Shown: positions 1 to 10,332, numbered from the stretch's first letter. The stretch is DNA of 64,000 bases from Rhodopseudomonas sp. (GCA_016124795.1 WGNB01000007.1:62001-126000), one strand, 5' to 3'. The notes: generated by a model not told the origin, from the sequence alone. Program-made: numbers and translations.

Positions 1-1
1 T

Positions 2-445
2 GGTTATGCGGCCGAGGCGCGCGACAGGCCGCGTCGCGCGGCCCGCGGCGCACCGCCGTCCCAGATCCATGCCCGGCCAATGGGCACGTCGGTGCCGGCT
101 GCGACCGCCGCGATCCCGGCGCGCCCTGTCGCCAGTGTCGAACCCGTTTCATACACCGAGCGCTTTACGCCGGCGCTCTCCGGCGGCTTCGGCCGCGCCG
201 ACAGCCCCTGGCTGCGCGCGGCCATGCTGACACCGAGCGTCACCGGCGCGATGACCGCGACGCCGCTCACTCGGCCGCACATGGAACCGCTCGCCGCCAT
301 GCTGGTGAAGCCGGCGCAATCACTGGTGATGACGTTCTCGGACGACCCGCATCTCGGCATGGTCGCCAGCCGTTTTTCTGGTCCGGCGGTAACCTTCCTG
401 GCAACCGCGACCTTTATCCATCAGCAGACGGCGTCGCTGAAATAG
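2..445 (+). CDS. 3' end of an unrecognised protein, cut by the left window edge
   Basis: The frame is open from the first bases of the window to a TAG at 443-445, so this is the C-terminal part of a longer gene. The visible protein starts very Arg/Ala/Pro-rich and ends with a hydrophobic, Thr/Ala-rich stretch in which Met residues are frequent. I see no catalytic motif and do not recognise a family. An internal ATG at 80 would give 121 residues, but the frame has no stop upstream of it. It lies tail to tail with the minus-strand gapR gene. Confidence 0.5.
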   Translation, partial: GYAAEARDRPRRAARGAPPSQIHARPMGTSVPAATAAIPARPVASVEPVSYTERFTPALSGGFGRADSPWLRAAMLTPSVTGAMTATPLTRPHMEPLAAMLVKPAQSLVMTFSDDPHLGMVASRFSGPAVTFLATATFIHQQTASLK

Positions 446-504
446 TCTTCCAACGTCGCGTTCTTGCCATCTCTCAGCTCGGAAACGACCGGAACGCGCG
501 CGCC

Positions 505-780
505 TTACTGAAGCATCCCGAGGGCGTGCATATAGGTTTCCAGGATCTCTTCCTGTTCGCGGCGCTCATCGGAGTCCATCTTGCGCATCCGCACGATGGC
601 GCGCAGCGCCTTGGCGTCGAATCCGTTGCCCTTGGCCTCGGCATAGACGTCGCGGATATCGTCCGAGGTCGCCTTTTTCTCTTCCTCAAGCCGCTCGATA
701 CGCTCGATGATCGCCTTGAGTTGATCCTTGGCGAAGCGGTGAGAGGCTTCTTCTTTTTCAGCCGCTGCGGGCATCGACAT
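505..780 (-). CDS. gapR: GapR-type DUF2312 nucleoid-associated protein
   Basis: This protein of about 91 residues matches the DUF2312/GapR family. A charged N-terminal helix (Phe-Ala-Lys-Asp-Gln-Leu) is followed by a coiled-coil core rich in Glu and Lys, then the family-typical segment around Asp-Val-Tyr-Ala-Glu-Ala-Lys and Gly-Phe-Asp. Known family role: Caulobacter GapR is a small DNA-binding protein that clamps overtwisted DNA and stimulates type II topoisomerases. The start at 780 is chosen because AGGAG lies 8 bases upstream; the frame could extend to 822 but without such a site. It is monocistronic, with DUF1244 upstream on the same strand. Confidence 0.85.
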   Translation of the reverse strand: MSMPAAAEKEEASHRFAKDQLKAIIERIERLEEEKKATSDDIRDVYAEAKGNGFDAKALRAIVRMRKMDSDERREQEEILETYMHALGMLQ

Positions 781-971
781 ATCCAGAACTCCTAAATTTC
801 GCGAATTTCGCGCGGCAGCCAAAGCCGCCAGCTCAGCCTTGGAGCTTTCGGAATTAAGCCGGGCCGGGTCAAGACAATCGGGCCGTCATCCACGTTGTTC
901 ACAAGGACGATTATATTTTTCGAGGGGCGGACTTGCCGAACCGCGGTTCCGGAACCGGCCGGAAAACCGGC

Positions 972-1268
972 TTAGTGGCCGGGATTGGCCTTGGCGAAAG
1001 CGGCCTTTTGCTCCGCCGTCGCTTCCTTCTGGTGCTTGGCGCGCCACTGCTCATAGGGCTCGCCATAGACGATCTCGCGGCTCTCGTCCTTGGAGAGCGG
1101 CAGGCCCTTTGCGTCAGCGGCGTCCTTCATCCAGTTCGACAGGCAATTGCGGCAGAAACCGGCAAGGTTCATCAAATCGATGTTCTGAACATCGGTGCGC
1201 TCGCGCAAATGCGCGACCAGCCGGCGGTAAACGGCGGCTTCCAGCTCGGTGCGGGTCTTGTCGTCCAT
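972..1268 (-). CDS. DUF1244 domain protein
   Basis: This 98-residue cytosolic protein has the DUF1244 signature: an N-terminal helix, then the segment GFCRNCLSNW with its two cysteines near residues 39-42, then a Lys/Glu-rich tail. The length matches the family, which is widespread in Alphaproteobacteria and has no assigned function. The Cys-x-x-Cys pair could bind metal or form a disulfide, but this is inference. It sits between gapR and the IorAB genes without overlap, so it is probably transcribed alone. Confidence 0.8.
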   Translation of the reverse strand: MDDKTRTELEAAVYRRLVAHLRERTDVQNIDLMNLAGFCRNCLSNWMKDAADAKGLPLSKDESREIVYGEPYEQWRAKHQKEATAEQKAAFAKANPGH

Positions 1269-1409
1269 GGCTTTCTTCTCCAGGCGTCACACCCCGCGCT
1301 TGTCGCGGGCATCCACGCGCTTGTCCACGGTAATGTAAAGCCGCGAATGGCCGGGACAAGAGGCCGTTGACCGCCATAGTCGACGGACCAGCCCCCCACC
1401 CTTCAAATG

Positions 1410-1444
1410 AAAAACCCGCCGCGTCCGGTTAAGGACGCGGCGGG
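1410..1444 (-). terminator. Intrinsic terminator of the IorAB operon
   Basis: A 12-bp perfect stem (1415-1426 with 1433-1444) and a 6-base loop are followed, on the minus strand, by five T residues (A run at 1410-1414). It lies 24 bases after the stop of the molybdopterin subunit at 1468, in the right orientation to end that transcript. Confidence 0.85.
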
Positions 1445-1467
1445 CCTGACGTGACCTTCAAAAAAGA

Positions 1468-3660
1468 TCAGCCGAGCGCCTGCTTGACGCGGTCCGGCGT
1501 CATCGGCAGGTGCCTCAGCCGCTTGCCGGTCAGCTTGGCGACCGCGTTAGCGATCGCTGGCGCGACGACCGGAACGCCGGCTTCGCCGATCCCGGTCGGC
1601 TCGTTGGCGTTCGAGATCACCTTCACCGTCATCTCCGGCACATCGGACATGCGCATGACCTGATAGGTGTCGAAGTTGCGCTCCTGCACCACACCATTTT
1701 CGATGTGGATCTGTTCGCGCAACGCGGCGCCAAGGCCGAAGGTCATCGCACCGCGCATCTGCGCCTCGATGTTCTTCGGCTGAACCGCCATGCCGGCATC
1801 GACCGCGGCCCAGACATGATGGACCTTGATCGCCCCGGTCTTGTCGTCGACAGAGACTTCGACCACCGCCGCGGTATGGCTGTTCAGCGCGTCGGAATAG
1901 GCCAGGCCAAGCGCCCGGCCATCGGGCCGCTTCTCGGTCCACTTCGCCATGTCGGCCACCGCCTGGACCACCGCCGCCGAACGCGGATCGTCCTTCAGCA
2001 AAGACAACCGGTATTGCAGCGGGTCCATTTTCTTGTTGGCGGCCAGTTCGTCGATCAGGGTTTCAATCGCGAACTTGGTGTAGCCGGCCGCGATGCCACG
2101 CCAGGCGCCTACGTCAACTCCGCGCGCGGCCCGCGCCCATTCGACGCGATGGTTGCCGACGGCGTAGTTCATCTCGCCGCCGCCACCCGATACCACGTCG
2201 TGCATACCGATCGCCTTAAACACCGGCGGAGGCAGCACGCGACCGAGATAGGTCTCGTTGACGATGCGATGCCGCCAGCCAACGATGTCACCCTTGGCGT
2301 CGAGACCGATCTCCAACCGCTGCACGGTCAGCGGCCGGAATTTGTCGTTCATCATGTCGTCGCTGCGGTTCCAGATCAGCTTGACCGGATGACCGTCGGC
2401 CGCCTTGGCCAACATGGTGGCGTGCATGACGTCGTCGCCATCCGAGCGCCGGCCGAAACCGCCGCCGAGCAACATGGTGTTTACGGTGACATTGTCCGGC
2501 TTGGTGCCGGCGGCGATCGACGCCAGAATCTGCATGACCGCCGGCGCCTGATTGCCGGACCAGACCTGAACCTTGTCGCCCTGAACCCAAGCCGTGGCAT
2601 TAAGCGGCTCCATGCAGACATGCGAGACGTGTTCGGAGTAATACTCCGCCGTCAGCACCTTGGCGGCGCCTTTAAGCGCGGCATCGGCATCACCCTTCTT
2701 GACCATAGTAATGCCGGGCTTCGACCAGTCGGCGGCAATGGTGCGATAATCGGCGAGCACGCGATCCTGCGTATAGGTCTGCCCCGGCGCGGTTTTGCTC
2801 CAGGTGACTTTCAACGCTTCCTTGGCCCGCATCGCGCCTTCGACGGTATTGGCGATTACGCCGACGCCGACCGGCAAGGTCACGATCTTGACCACACCCG
2901 GCACCTTCTTGGCTTCGCTGTCGTCGACCGTCAGCACCTTTTCATGCTGAACTTCCGGATAGCGGATCGAGCCGTACAACATGCCGGGCAATTGCACGTC
3001 CATGCCGTATTCCGCCGTGCCATTGACCTTGGACGGCACATCGACCCGCGGCGTGTCCTTGCCAATCAGGCGGAACTGCGAGGCCGGCTTGAGATCGGCC
3101 TTGGTCACCTGCGGCAGCGGGTCCGGCACCTTTGCGGTCTTGGCAATCTCGCCATAGCCGATTTTCCGTTTCGACTTGGCATGCACCACCATGCCGGGCT
3201 CGGTGGTCAGCTCCGCGACCGGCACCTTCAAGGTCTCGGCGGCGTTGGCGAGCAGCACCTGGCGCGCCTGTGCGCCAGCGAGCCGCATCGTCAGATAATA
3301 GCCGGTGACCGAATAGCTGCCGACGGTCTGTTGCTGGTGGTTGAACTTCGGGTTGCCGTAGAGCTTGTTGCTGGCGCCGGCCTGCACGACCCGCACCTTG
3401 CTCCAGTCGGCGTCGAGATCTTCGGCCAGCATTAGGGGCACGGCAGTCTTGGTGCCCTGGCCCATTTCGGACACCGGGGAAATCAGCGTCACGATGCCAT
3501 CGTCGCCGATCTTGATCCAGGTGCCGATGGTCTGGCTGGCGGCCGCCTCGGCTTCGCCCGTGCCGGACGCGGTGCCGAACATCACGGCGATCGCGGTGGC
3601 GCCGGTGCCGACCACGAAACCACGACGAGTCAAAGCGAGCTTTTCAAAATGCTTGGTCAT
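1468..3660 (-). CDS. Exported molybdopterin-binding oxidoreductase subunit (IorB-like)
   Basis: This 730-residue protein belongs to the xanthine dehydrogenase superfamily, in the isoquinoline 1-oxidoreductase beta-subunit branch. The N-terminus carries a twin-arginine signal (TRRGFVVG near residues 11-18, then an Ala/Gly-rich hydrophobic stretch to about residue 40), so a folded cofactor-loaded enzyme is probably exported by Tat. Conserved stretches include GGGFGRR near 400, a molybdopterin-contact region, and GIGEAGVP near 690. It would hydroxylate an aldehyde or N-heterocycle; the substrate is unknown. It follows the 2Fe-2S subunit by three bases. The family often pairs with a membrane cytochrome c subunit, which is absent here. 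Confidence 0.88.
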   Translation of the reverse strand: MTKHFEKLALTRRGFVVGTGATAIAVMFGTASGTGEAEAAASQTIGTWIKIGDDGIVTLISPVSEMGQGTKTAVPLMLAEDLDADWSKVRVVQAGASNKLYGNPKFNHQQQTVGSYSVTGYYLTMRLAGAQARQVLLANAAETLKVPVAELTTEPGMVVHAKSKRKIGYGEIAKTAKVPDPLPQVTKADLKPASQFRLIGKDTPRVDVPSKVNGTAEYGMDVQLPGMLYGSIRYPEVQHEKVLTVDDSEAKKVPGVVKIVTLPVGVGVIANTVEGAMRAKEALKVTWSKTAPGQTYTQDRVLADYRTIAADWSKPGITMVKKGDADAALKGAAKVLTAEYYSEHVSHVCMEPLNATAWVQGDKVQVWSGNQAPAVMQILASIAAGTKPDNVTVNTMLLGGGFGRRSDGDDVMHATMLAKAADGHPVKLIWNRSDDMMNDKFRPLTVQRLEIGLDAKGDIVGWRHRIVNETYLGRVLPPPVFKAIGMHDVVSGGGGEMNYAVGNHRVEWARAARGVDVGAWRGIAAGYTKFAIETLIDELAANKKMDPLQYRLSLLKDDPRSAAVVQAVADMAKWTEKRPDGRALGLAYSDALNSHTAAVVEVSVDDKTGAIKVHHVWAAVDAGMAVQPKNIEAQMRGAMTFGLGAALREQIHIENGVVQERNFDTYQVMRMSDVPEMTVKVISNANEPTGIGEAGVPVVAPAIANAVAKLTGKRLRHLPMTPDRVKQALG

Positions 3661-3663
3661 GGC

Positions 3664-4119
3664 TTAACCCTTCGCTGCGGTCTGGATGGCGGCAATGATC
3701 TGAGGATAGGTACCGCAACGGCAGATATTGCCGTCCATATGGGTGACGATCTCCTCGCGCGACGGGTTCTTGTTCTTGGCCAGCAATTCGGCGGCCTGCA
3801 TGATCTGGCCGGACTGGCAGTAGCCGCATTGCGGCACCTGCTCGGCCACCCAGGCCTTTTGCAGCGGATGATCGGCGTTCGCCGAAAGGCCTTCGATGGT
3901 GGTAACCTTGCGGCCCTTCACCTCGGACACCTGCGTCTGGCAGGATCGCACCGCCTTGCCGTCGAGATGAACCGTACAGGCACCGCACAAGCCGGCGCCG
4001 CAACCGAATTTGGTGCCGGTGAGCTTGAGATGCTCGCGCACCACCCATAACAACGGCGTATCGGCTTCCGCCGTCACCGTTGTCGATTTGCCATTGATCG
4101 TAAATGTGAATGAAGACAT
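3664..4119 (-). CDS. (2Fe-2S)-binding subunit of the molybdenum hydroxylase (IorA-like)
   Basis: This 151-residue protein has the two-domain layout of the small subunit of molybdenum hydroxylases. An N-terminal plant-type ferredoxin fold has the cluster motif [15 protein letters not shown] and a further Cys near residue 60. A C-terminal helical domain has CGYCQSG and CRCGTYP. Two 2Fe-2S clusters would pass electrons from the molybdopterin subunit encoded directly downstream. The start at 4119 is chosen over the longer frame (4185) because GGGAGG lies 5 bases upstream. It has no signal peptide; the IorA/IorB family is usually exported as a complex through the Tat signal on the large subunit. 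Confidence 0.92.
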   Translation of the reverse strand: MSSFTFTINGKSTTVTAEADTPLLWVVREHLKLTGTKFGCGAGLCGACTVHLDGKAVRSCQTQVSEVKGRKVTTIEGLSANADHPLQKAWVAEQVPQCGYCQSGQIMQAAELLAKNKNPSREEIVTHMDGNICRCGTYPQIIAAIQTAAKG

Positions 4120-4362
4120 TCGTCCCTCCCCAGGGATACTGTTGTCGCGCGGTTTTTCCCGCGTTGTCGAACGCTCTGCTTGCATCCTTCTGTATGCTTG
4201 CCCGCCATCGCGGTTGGGCGCAGAAAGAGTCGAGCACAGGCCATCGCCGCGATCGTCGTGTTGTTCGGCAAGCGAACAACTCGCAGGGCGCCACGGCTGG
4301 CCTGCCTTGACTGGAATAATTATAGTCTGATTTTCGCTGCCTTGTGCAGCCGGGACGAGAAA

Positions 4363-5652
4363 ATGGCAGATCCTTTGCGTTCATTTCTCCGCGATTTGTT
4401 TCGCACTGCGGTAGACGCTGCCCATCCGGCAACATCGTTGCCGGCTCTGTTGCCCGCACCGCCGCGCGGCCGCATCATCGTGCTCGCCGCTGGCAAAGCC
4501 GCCGGCTCAATGGCCGAAGTCGCGGAAGACTTCTATCTCGACCGTCAGAAACTGCCGGCGGAGCGGTTATGCGGCGTGGCGGTCGCGCGCCACGGCTATG
4601 GCCGCCCGACGCGAATCATCGACATGATCGAAGCCGGCCATCCGGTGCCCGATGCCGCCGGCCTGGCGGCGGCGATGACCGCGCTCGACCTCGCCGATGG
4701 TGCGGACACCGACGATTTGGTGCTGGTACTGATGTCGGGCGGCGCTTCGGCGAACTGGATCGCTCCGGCTTCGGGTATCTCGTTTGCCGACAAACAAGCG
4801 GTGACGCGCGCGCTGCTACGCTCCGGCGCGCATATCGGCGAGATCAACACGCTGCGCAAACACCTGTCGCGCATCAAAGGCGGCCGGCTAGCGCGGCACG
4901 CCTTTCCGGCGCAACTCGTTACCATTGCCATTTCCGACGTTCCGGGCGACGACCCTTCGGCGATCGGTTCGGGACCGACGGTACCCGATCCGACCACGCT
5001 GGCGGATGCCCGGGCGATTGTCGCCAAATACAAGCTCGATCTGCCAGACACTGTCACACGCGCGCTCAACGATCCTGCTAACGAATCGCCGAAGCCCGGT
5101 GACGCCGCGTTCCAGAGCTCGACTTTCGCTTTATCGGCTCGCCCGATCGATTCGCTGTTGGCGGCGGAGAAGAAAGTGCGTGACGCAGGCTACGACTGCA
5201 TATCCCTTGGGCCCGATGTCGAGGGCGAGGCCCGCGAAGTCGCGCTTGCCCACGCCAAGCTGGCGCGCGACTTACGCGCCCAGGGCAAGCGGGCAGTGAT
5301 TCTGTCGGGCGGCGAATTGACCGTCACCATGCGCGGCCAAGGCCGCGGCGGCCCCAACCAGGAATACGCCCTGGCACTGGTCGAGGCTTTGGCCGGCATG
5401 ACGAATGTCGCCGCGCTGGCCGGCGACACCGACGGCACGGACGGCGGCGGGGGCCTCGCTACCGACCCGGCCGGCGCGCTGGTCGACGGCACCAGTGCCG
5501 CGCGCGCCAAGGCGCTTGGCCTCGATCCTGCCGCGTTTCTCGGCGACAATAACTCCACCGAATTTTTCGCACGTATGGGCGATTTGCTCGAACCGGGCCC
5601 GACCTATACCAATGTGAATGATTTTCGCGCCATCGCCATCGATAACCCATGA
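4363..5652 (+). CDS. Glycerate 2-kinase (MOFRL family)
   Basis: This 429-residue protein of the GckA/TtuD type phosphorylates D-glycerate to 2-phosphoglycerate with ATP. The N-terminal domain carries AAGKAAGSM near residue 44 and [10 protein letters not shown] near 123. The C-terminal MOFRL domain has [21 protein letters not shown] and [11 protein letters not shown]. Start 4363 is chosen because homologues begin with [13 protein letters not shown]; the frame extends to 4180 but that part overlaps the divergent IorA leader. It is followed by DUF1036 and pyruvate kinase, so glycerate would enter glycolysis two steps above pyruvate. The family also serves glyoxylate and hydroxypyruvate assimilation. 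Confidence 0.92.
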   Translation: MADPLRSFLRDLFRTAVDAAHPATSLPALLPAPPRGRIIVLAAGKAAGSMAEVAEDFYLDRQKLPAERLCGVAVARHGYGRPTRIIDMIEAGHPVPDAAGLAAAMTALDLADGADTDDLVLVLMSGGASANWIAPASGISFADKQAVTRALLRSGAHIGEINTLRKHLSRIKGGRLARHAFPAQLVTIAISDVPGDDPSAIGSGPTVPDPTTLADARAIVAKYKLDLPDTVTRALNDPANESPKPGDAAFQSSTFALSARPIDSLLAAEKKVRDAGYDCISLGPDVEGEAREVALAHAKLARDLRAQGKRAVILSGGELTVTMRGQGRGGPNQEYALALVEALAGMTNVAALAGDTDGTDGGGGLATDPAGALVDGTSAARAKALGLDPAAFLGDNNSTEFFARMGDLLEPGPTYTNVNDFRAIAIDNP

Positions 5653-6295
5653 TGGCAAACCCACCTCGCCCAAGCCCCGATTTATCGACGCCGTGACCGC
5701 ATCGCCTGCACCTATCGACAATCATTCTCTGCCGCGCAGCTTCGGCCAGTCGCACGCGCGCCGTCCCCTTGCCCGATTCCCGCGACAGCTGTTGCAGGCC
5801 GTTTTGCCGGCTTTGCTGCTCATCACGACGCTTAGTCCGGCGCTGGCCGATTTTCGTCTCTGCAACAACACCGGCAGCCGGGTGGGCGTCGCCATCGGCT
5901 ACAAGGACGCCGAAGGCTGGACCACCGAAGGCTGGTGGAACATCGTGCCGCGCACCTGCGATACGCTGCTGCGCGGCGCGCTGGTGGCGCGCTACTATTA
6001 TATCTATGCCGTCGACTACGACCGCGGCGGCGAATGGTCCGGCCACGCCTTCATGTGCTCGCGCGAAAAGGAATTCACCATTCGCGGCACTGAAAACTGC
6101 TTGGCGCGCGGCTTCGACCGGACCGGCTTCTTCGAAGTCGACACCACCGAGCAACGGTCCTGGACCGTTCAGTTGACCGACACCGCCGAGCAAGCGCCCG
6201 GCAAGCCGTTAGCGCCGCGCGCGCCGAGCGGACCCACGCGGCAGCCCTCCACCGCGCCCCTGACCGCCCCTTCAGACGATGGACGAAAACAATGA
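5618..6295 (+). CDS. DUF1036 exported protein
   Basis: After a hydrophobic signal-like segment (about residues 57-77, ending near ALA-DF) comes the DUF1036 core: LCNNTGSRVGVAIGY, a Trp-rich stretch (GWTTEGWW), conserved Cys residues and YYIYAVDYDRGGEWSG. The tail is Pro-rich. The function is unknown; the family is common beside pyruvate kinase in Hyphomicrobiales. The start is uncertain. The ATG at 5618 overlaps the glycerate kinase end by 35 bases and has no clear ribosome site; a GTG at 5693 would give 200 residues with a more normal signal peptide. The stop overlaps the pyk start as ATGA, so the two are coupled. Confidence 0.8.
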   Translation: MIFAPSPSITHDGKPTSPKPRFIDAVTASPAPIDNHSLPRSFGQSHARRPLARFPRQLLQAVLPALLLITTLSPALADFRLCNNTGSRVGVAIGYKDAEGWTTEGWWNIVPRTCDTLLRGALVARYYYIYAVDYDRGGEWSGHAFMCSREKEFTIRGTENCLARGFDRTGFFEVDTTEQRSWTVQLTDTAEQAPGKPLAPRAPSGPTRQPSTAPLTAPSDDGRKQ

Positions 6296-7725
6296 GACGG
6301 CTGCGCCGCGCCAAGATCGTCGCGACTTTGGGACCGGCCTCCTCCAACCTGGAGATGATCGGCAAGCTGTTCGCCGCTGGCGCCGATGTCTTCCGCATCA
6401 ATATGAGCCACACCAACCACGAGCGCATGCGCGAACTGGTTGGCATGATCCGCGACGTTGAAAAGGACACCGGCCGACCGATCGGCATTCTGGTCGACCT
6501 GCAGGGACCGAAGTTGCGGCTCGGCACCATCGCTGGCGGATCGATAGTCGTGAAGAACGGCGACACCGTCGTGCTCGACCAAAACCCGGCGATCGGCGGC
6601 GCCGACCGCATTTATCTGCCGCATCCGGAAATCTTTGCCGCGGTCGAACCGGGCCATACCCTGCTGATCGACGACGGCAAAGTGCGCCTGACGGTGACCG
6701 AAGCCGAACCCACCCGCATGGTGACGCGCGTCATCGTCGGCGGCAAACTGTCCGACCGCAAAGGTGTCAGCGTTCCGGACTCGACCATTCCGTTTTCCGC
6801 GCTCGCCGACAAGGACCGCTCCGATCTGGAAGCCGCGCTCGAGACCGGCATCGACTGGATCGCGCTATCTTTCATCCAGCGTCCGGAAGATATCGCCGAG
6901 GCCCGCAAGATCACGCGCGGCCGCGCGCTGATCATGGCCAAGATCGAGAAACCGCAAGCCGTGCATCGACTGGCCGAAATTCTCGAGGCCGCCGACGCGC
7001 TGATGGTGGCGCGCGGCGATCTTGGCGTCGAGATGCCGCTGGAGAAAGTCCCCGGCGTACAGAAGCAGATGACACGACTGGGCCGCGCTACCGGCAAGCC
7101 GGTCGTGGTGGCGACCCAGATGCTGGAGTCGATGATTTCATCGCCGGTGCCGACACGCGCCGAAGTCTCCGACGTCGCCACCGCTATTTACGAAGGCGCA
7201 GACGCGGTGATGCTGTCGGCGGAATCGGCGGCCGGCCAGTATCCCGCTGAAGCAGTCGCGACCATGAGCCGGATCGCGGAAGAAACCGAGAAGGACCCGC
7301 TCTATCGCGGTATCCTCGACGCGCAGCGCACCACGCCGGAAGCCACCGGCGCCGACGCCATCGCCGGCGCGGCCCGCAACATCGCCGATACGCTCGATCT
7401 CGCCGCCGTCATCTGCTGGACTTCCTCGGGCTCGACTGGCTTACGGATGGCGCGCGAGCGGCCGCGCCCACCGATCGTCGCACTGACGCCGAAAGTCGCC
7501 ACCGCACGGCGGCTCGCCGTGGTCTGGGGCGTGCACAGCGTCATCACCGAAGACGCCCATGACCAGGACGACATGGTCGAACGCGCCTGCCGCATCGCCT
7601 TCAAGGAAGGTTTCGCCAAAGCAGGACAGCGCGTCATCGTGGTCGCCGGCGTCCCGCTCGGCACGCCCGGCGCGACCAACATGCTGCGCATCGCTTACGT
7701 CGGCGGCCAGTCTGCTGATGACTAG
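6292..7725 (+). CDS. pyk: Pyruvate kinase
   Basis: This 477-residue cytosolic enzyme converts phosphoenolpyruvate and ADP to pyruvate and ATP. Visible motifs are KIVATLGPAS at the N-terminus, RINMSH near residue 35, the B-domain segment around LDQNP, the catalytic Lys in MAKIEKPQAV near 220, GDLGVEMP, and the switch region MLESMI through PTRAEVSDVA to VMLSAESA. The C-domain ends near residue 470. The length is normal for bacterial Pyk. It is the last gene of the glycerate kinase - DUF1036 - pyk operon. Confidence 0.97.
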   Translation: MRRLRRAKIVATLGPASSNLEMIGKLFAAGADVFRINMSHTNHERMRELVGMIRDVEKDTGRPIGILVDLQGPKLRLGTIAGGSIVVKNGDTVVLDQNPAIGGADRIYLPHPEIFAAVEPGHTLLIDDGKVRLTVTEAEPTRMVTRVIVGGKLSDRKGVSVPDSTIPFSALADKDRSDLEAALETGIDWIALSFIQRPEDIAEARKITRGRALIMAKIEKPQAVHRLAEILEAADALMVARGDLGVEMPLEKVPGVQKQMTRLGRATGKPVVVATQMLESMISSPVPTRAEVSDVATAIYEGADAVMLSAESAAGQYPAEAVATMSRIAEETEKDPLYRGILDAQRTTPEATGADAIAGAARNIADTLDLAAVICWTSSGSTGLRMARERPRPPIVALTPKVATARRLAVVWGVHSVITEDAHDQDDMVERACRIAFKEGFAKAGQRVIVVAGVPLGTPGATNMLRIAYVGGQSADD

Positions 7726-7804
7726 CCCCCGCGTCTAAGCCGGCCCGCCGGGGTTCTCGGATCGGCCACCGATCCGCTCCGGCGGTAACGATTGATCAAA
7801 AATG

Positions 7805-7818
7805 ATGATGTAGATCAA
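7805..7818 (+). promoter_or_regulatory. FNR/FixK-type box upstream of the phosphorylase operon
   Basis: The 14 bases read ATGAT-GTAG-ATCAA, one mismatch from the FNR/FixK consensus TTGAT-N4-ATCAA. The centre is at 7811.5. A -10-like TAGTCT lies at 7841-7846, which would put the transcript start near 7853, i.e. the box at about -41.5, the class II activator position. The start codon follows at 7877. An extra half palindrome (TTGATCAA, 7792-7799) lies just upstream. Confidence 0.6.
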
Positions 7819-7876
7819 CGGCATCCCGGCCGTTCTTGCTTAGTCTGGCCGCCATGTCCGCCGCAGGCCCGACCGC

Positions 7877-9415
7877 ATGAACGCCGCCAATCGACCGCGC
7901 CCGCAGCTGAAAATCCGCCGCATCAATCTCGACACTGGTCGCGAAAACGTCGTGGTCATATCGAGCCGCTCAACAGCGTTGCGGCCGGAGGTATTTCGCG
8001 GTTTCAGCCGGGTCGAGCTGCGCCGCGACTCCAAGGTGCTGCTGGCGACCTTGCTGCTGACCGATGACGGACTGGTCGGGGTCGACGAGATCGGCTTGTC
8101 CGAGCCGGCCTTCCGCCGGTTCGGCGAAGCCGCCGGCAGCCTCGCCGAAGTGACGCCCGCGGCGCGCCCGGTCAGCCTCGATTCAGTGCGTGCCAAGATT
8201 CAAGGTCATACCCTAACCGCGCCGCAAATCGCCGCGATCATCGAAGACGTCACACACTATCGATATTCCGATATGGAAATCGCCGCCTTTCTGGTCGGCT
8301 CCGCCAGCTTTATGTCGAACGGCGAACTGTTGGCGATGGCGCAAGCCATGGCGCAGGCCGGTACGCGACTGACCTGGGACCGGCCGATCGTCGTCGACAA
8401 ACATTGCATCGGCGGCATCCCCGGCAATCGTACCTCAATGGTCGTAGTGCCGATCGTCGCCGCCCACGGGTTGATGATTCCCAAGACCTCGTCGCGCGCC
8501 ATCACCTCGCCGGCCGGCACAGCCGACACCATGGAGGTGCTGGCCCGCGTCGATCTCGGCGTCAACGAAATGCGCGAGGTGGTCAACGCCTGTCATGGCT
8601 GCCTGGTCTGGGGCGGCCATGTCAATCTGTCGCCGGCCGACGACATTTTGATCTCGGTCGAACGTGCGCTCAGCCTCGACACCCGCGAGCAAATGGTCGC
8701 GTCGATCATGTCGAAGAAGCTGGCGGCGGGCTCCACCCATCTGCTGCTCGACCTGCCGGTCGGACCGTCGGCCAAGCTGACCAGCGCGATGGAAGCGCTG
8801 CGGCTGCGCAAGCTGTTCGAATTCGTCGGCGATCATTTCGGCATCGCGGTCGAGGTCGTGACCAGCGATGGCCGGCAGCCGATCGGCAACGGCATCGGTC
8901 CGGTGCTGGAAGCGCGCGACGTCATGGCCGTGCTCGGCAACGAGCCCGGCGCGCCCGCCGACCTACGCGAGAAGTCGCTGCGGCTGGCGGCGCACCTGCT
9001 CGAATACGATCCGGAATTGCGCGGCGGCGCCGGTTACGCGCGGGCCCGCGAACTGCTCGACAGCGGCGCCGCGCTCAAGCAAATGCAGAAGATCATCGAC
9101 GCCCAGGGGCCGACGGTCTGCCGCAACGAACTCGGCACCCTCGCCACCGATATTTTGGCAAAGCGCGACGGCATCGTCGAAGCCATCGACTGTCTTTGCC
9201 TCAACCGACTGGCACGCTCCGCCGGTGCCCCGATCGACAAAGGCGCCGGCATCAAACTGTTCAAGAAGATCGGCGACCGGGTCGAAAAAGGCGAACCGCT
9301 GTTTCGCATTCACGCCTTCGGCGAGCCGGAGCACGAACTGGCCGTGACCGCCGCCACCGAGGATTCCGGCTACATCGTCGGCTCGCGGGCCGCCAGCGGC
9401 GAGTCGATGCCATGA
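7877..9415 (+). CDS. AMP/thymidine phosphorylase family protein
   Basis: This 512-residue protein is of the long archaeal-type phosphorylase class (AMP phosphorylase and putative thymidine phosphorylase), not the shorter DeoA class. An N-terminal domain of about 100 residues precedes the helical and alpha/beta domains. The core shows [15 protein letters not shown] near residue 174, then [22 protein letters not shown], the phosphate and substrate loops. Family chemistry is phosphorolysis of a nucleoside or nucleoside monophosphate; AMP would give ribose 1,5-bisphosphate. Which substrate applies here cannot be read from sequence. The stop overlaps the PRPP synthetase start (ATGA). Confidence 0.88.
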   Translation: MNAANRPRPQLKIRRINLDTGRENVVVISSRSTALRPEVFRGFSRVELRRDSKVLLATLLLTDDGLVGVDEIGLSEPAFRRFGEAAGSLAEVTPAARPVSLDSVRAKIQGHTLTAPQIAAIIEDVTHYRYSDMEIAAFLVGSASFMSNGELLAMAQAMAQAGTRLTWDRPIVVDKHCIGGIPGNRTSMVVVPIVAAHGLMIPKTSSRAITSPAGTADTMEVLARVDLGVNEMREVVNACHGCLVWGGHVNLSPADDILISVERALSLDTREQMVASIMSKKLAAGSTHLLLDLPVGPSAKLTSAMEALRLRKLFEFVGDHFGIAVEVVTSDGRQPIGNGIGPVLEARDVMAVLGNEPGAPADLREKSLRLAAHLLEYDPELRGGAGYARARELLDSGAALKQMQKIIDAQGPTVCRNELGTLATDILAKRDGIVEAIDCLCLNRLARSAGAPIDKGAGIKLFKKIGDRVEKGEPLFRIHAFGEPEHELAVTAATEDSGYIVGSRAASGESMP

Positions 9416-10332
9416 CCAAGGCTGTCGTTCAGTGTCTGCCGGAAGCAGCCAAGCAAGCCGCGCGATTCGCCGAGCGGCTCGACCTGCCGCAGCACGTCAT
9501 CGACGTCCATCGCTTTCCCGACGGCGAGTTGCGCGTCACCGTCGGACCGACGGCGCCGACGACCATCGTCATGACATCGCTCGACCAGCCGAACGACAAA
9601 TTGGTGGCTATCTTGCTTGCCGCCGAAGCCTTGCGGCGCGGCGGCGCCACCCGGCTGGTGCTTGTCGCGCCTTATCTCTGTTACATGCGGCAGGACACCG
9701 CCTTTCATCCCGGCGAAGCCATTAGCCAACGGGTGATCGGCCGATTGATCGCCGGCGCCGCCGATCGGGTGCTGACCGTCGACGCACACTTGCATCGCAC
9801 CAGGAATATCCAGGACGTCTTTCCGGGCATCGCCGCCGACAACCTATCGGCGATGCCGGCCATTGCGGGCCATCTCAACGCCAATGGCTTTGATCCAGCG
9901 ACAATCGTCACCGGCCCCGATGCCGAATCGGAACCGTGGGTGCGCGACCTGGCACGCCGCGTGAACGCCGATTACGCGGTCGCGCAGAAGATCCGTCATG
10001 GCGACCGCTCGGTCGAGCTGGTGTTCGCCGATCCGGCCCGGTTCGCCGGCCGGCCGGTGCTGCTGGTCGACGATATCGTATCGTCGGGCGGCACGATCCT
10101 GACTTGCGCGAAGACGCTGCAAGCGGCCGGCGCGGCATCCATCGACGCCGTCATTACCCATGCATTGTTTCCAGCGGAATTGACCGCCACGTTCCTCGAC
10201 GCCGGCATTCGCTCGATCCAATCGACCGACAGCGTGCCGCATCCCACCAATGCGATCAGACTCGACGCGGTTTTTGCCGAAGCGTTGCGCGAGGAATTAA
10301 ACGGCGTCGGCTCTCAAGGATCGCCATCATGA
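9412..10332 (+). CDS. prs: Ribose-phosphate pyrophosphokinase
   Basis: This 306-residue protein makes phosphoribosyl pyrophosphate from ribose 5-phosphate and ATP. It shows [10 protein letters not shown] near residue 29, the [11 protein letters not shown] segment, the catalytic loop [10 protein letters not shown] near 124, and the PRPP-binding loop [10 protein letters not shown] near 218. It is slightly shorter than the classical PrsA (about 315) and looks like a divergent paralogue. It starts within the stop of the phosphorylase gene (ATGA) and ends within the start of the beta-CASP gene, so the three are translationally coupled. A second housekeeping prs probably exists elsewhere (inference). 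Confidence 0.92.
   Translation: MTKAVVQCLPEAAKQAARFAERLDLPQHVIDVHRFPDGELRVTVGPTAPTTIVMTSLDQPNDKLVAILLAAEALRRGGATRLVLVAPYLCYMRQDTAFHPGEAISQRVIGRLIAGAADRVLTVDAHLHRTRNIQDVFPGIAADNLSAMPAIAGHLNANGFDPATIVTGPDAESEPWVRDLARRVNADYAVAQKIRHGDRSVELVFADPARFAGRPVLLVDDIVSSGGTILTCAKTLQAAGAASIDAVITHALFPAELTATFLDAGIRSIQSTDSVPHPTNAIRLDAVFAEALREELNGVGSQGSPS

Noticed and set aside
1510-3435. Long plus-strand open frame of 641 codons opposite the molybdopterin subunit
   Set aside because: It is antisense to a gene with clear family motifs. Its translation is His/Asp/Arg-rich with no domain, typical of a GC-rich shadow frame.
7758-7774. Hairpin GGATCGG-CCA-CCGATCC after pyk as terminator
   Set aside because: The stem is only seven base pairs and lacks a T run; I could not support a terminator.
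8404-9411. In-frame extension of prs into the phosphorylase gene
   Set aside because: The extra 336 residues are Arg-rich and lie in another frame of the phosphorylase. The ATGA overlap at 9412 marks the true start.
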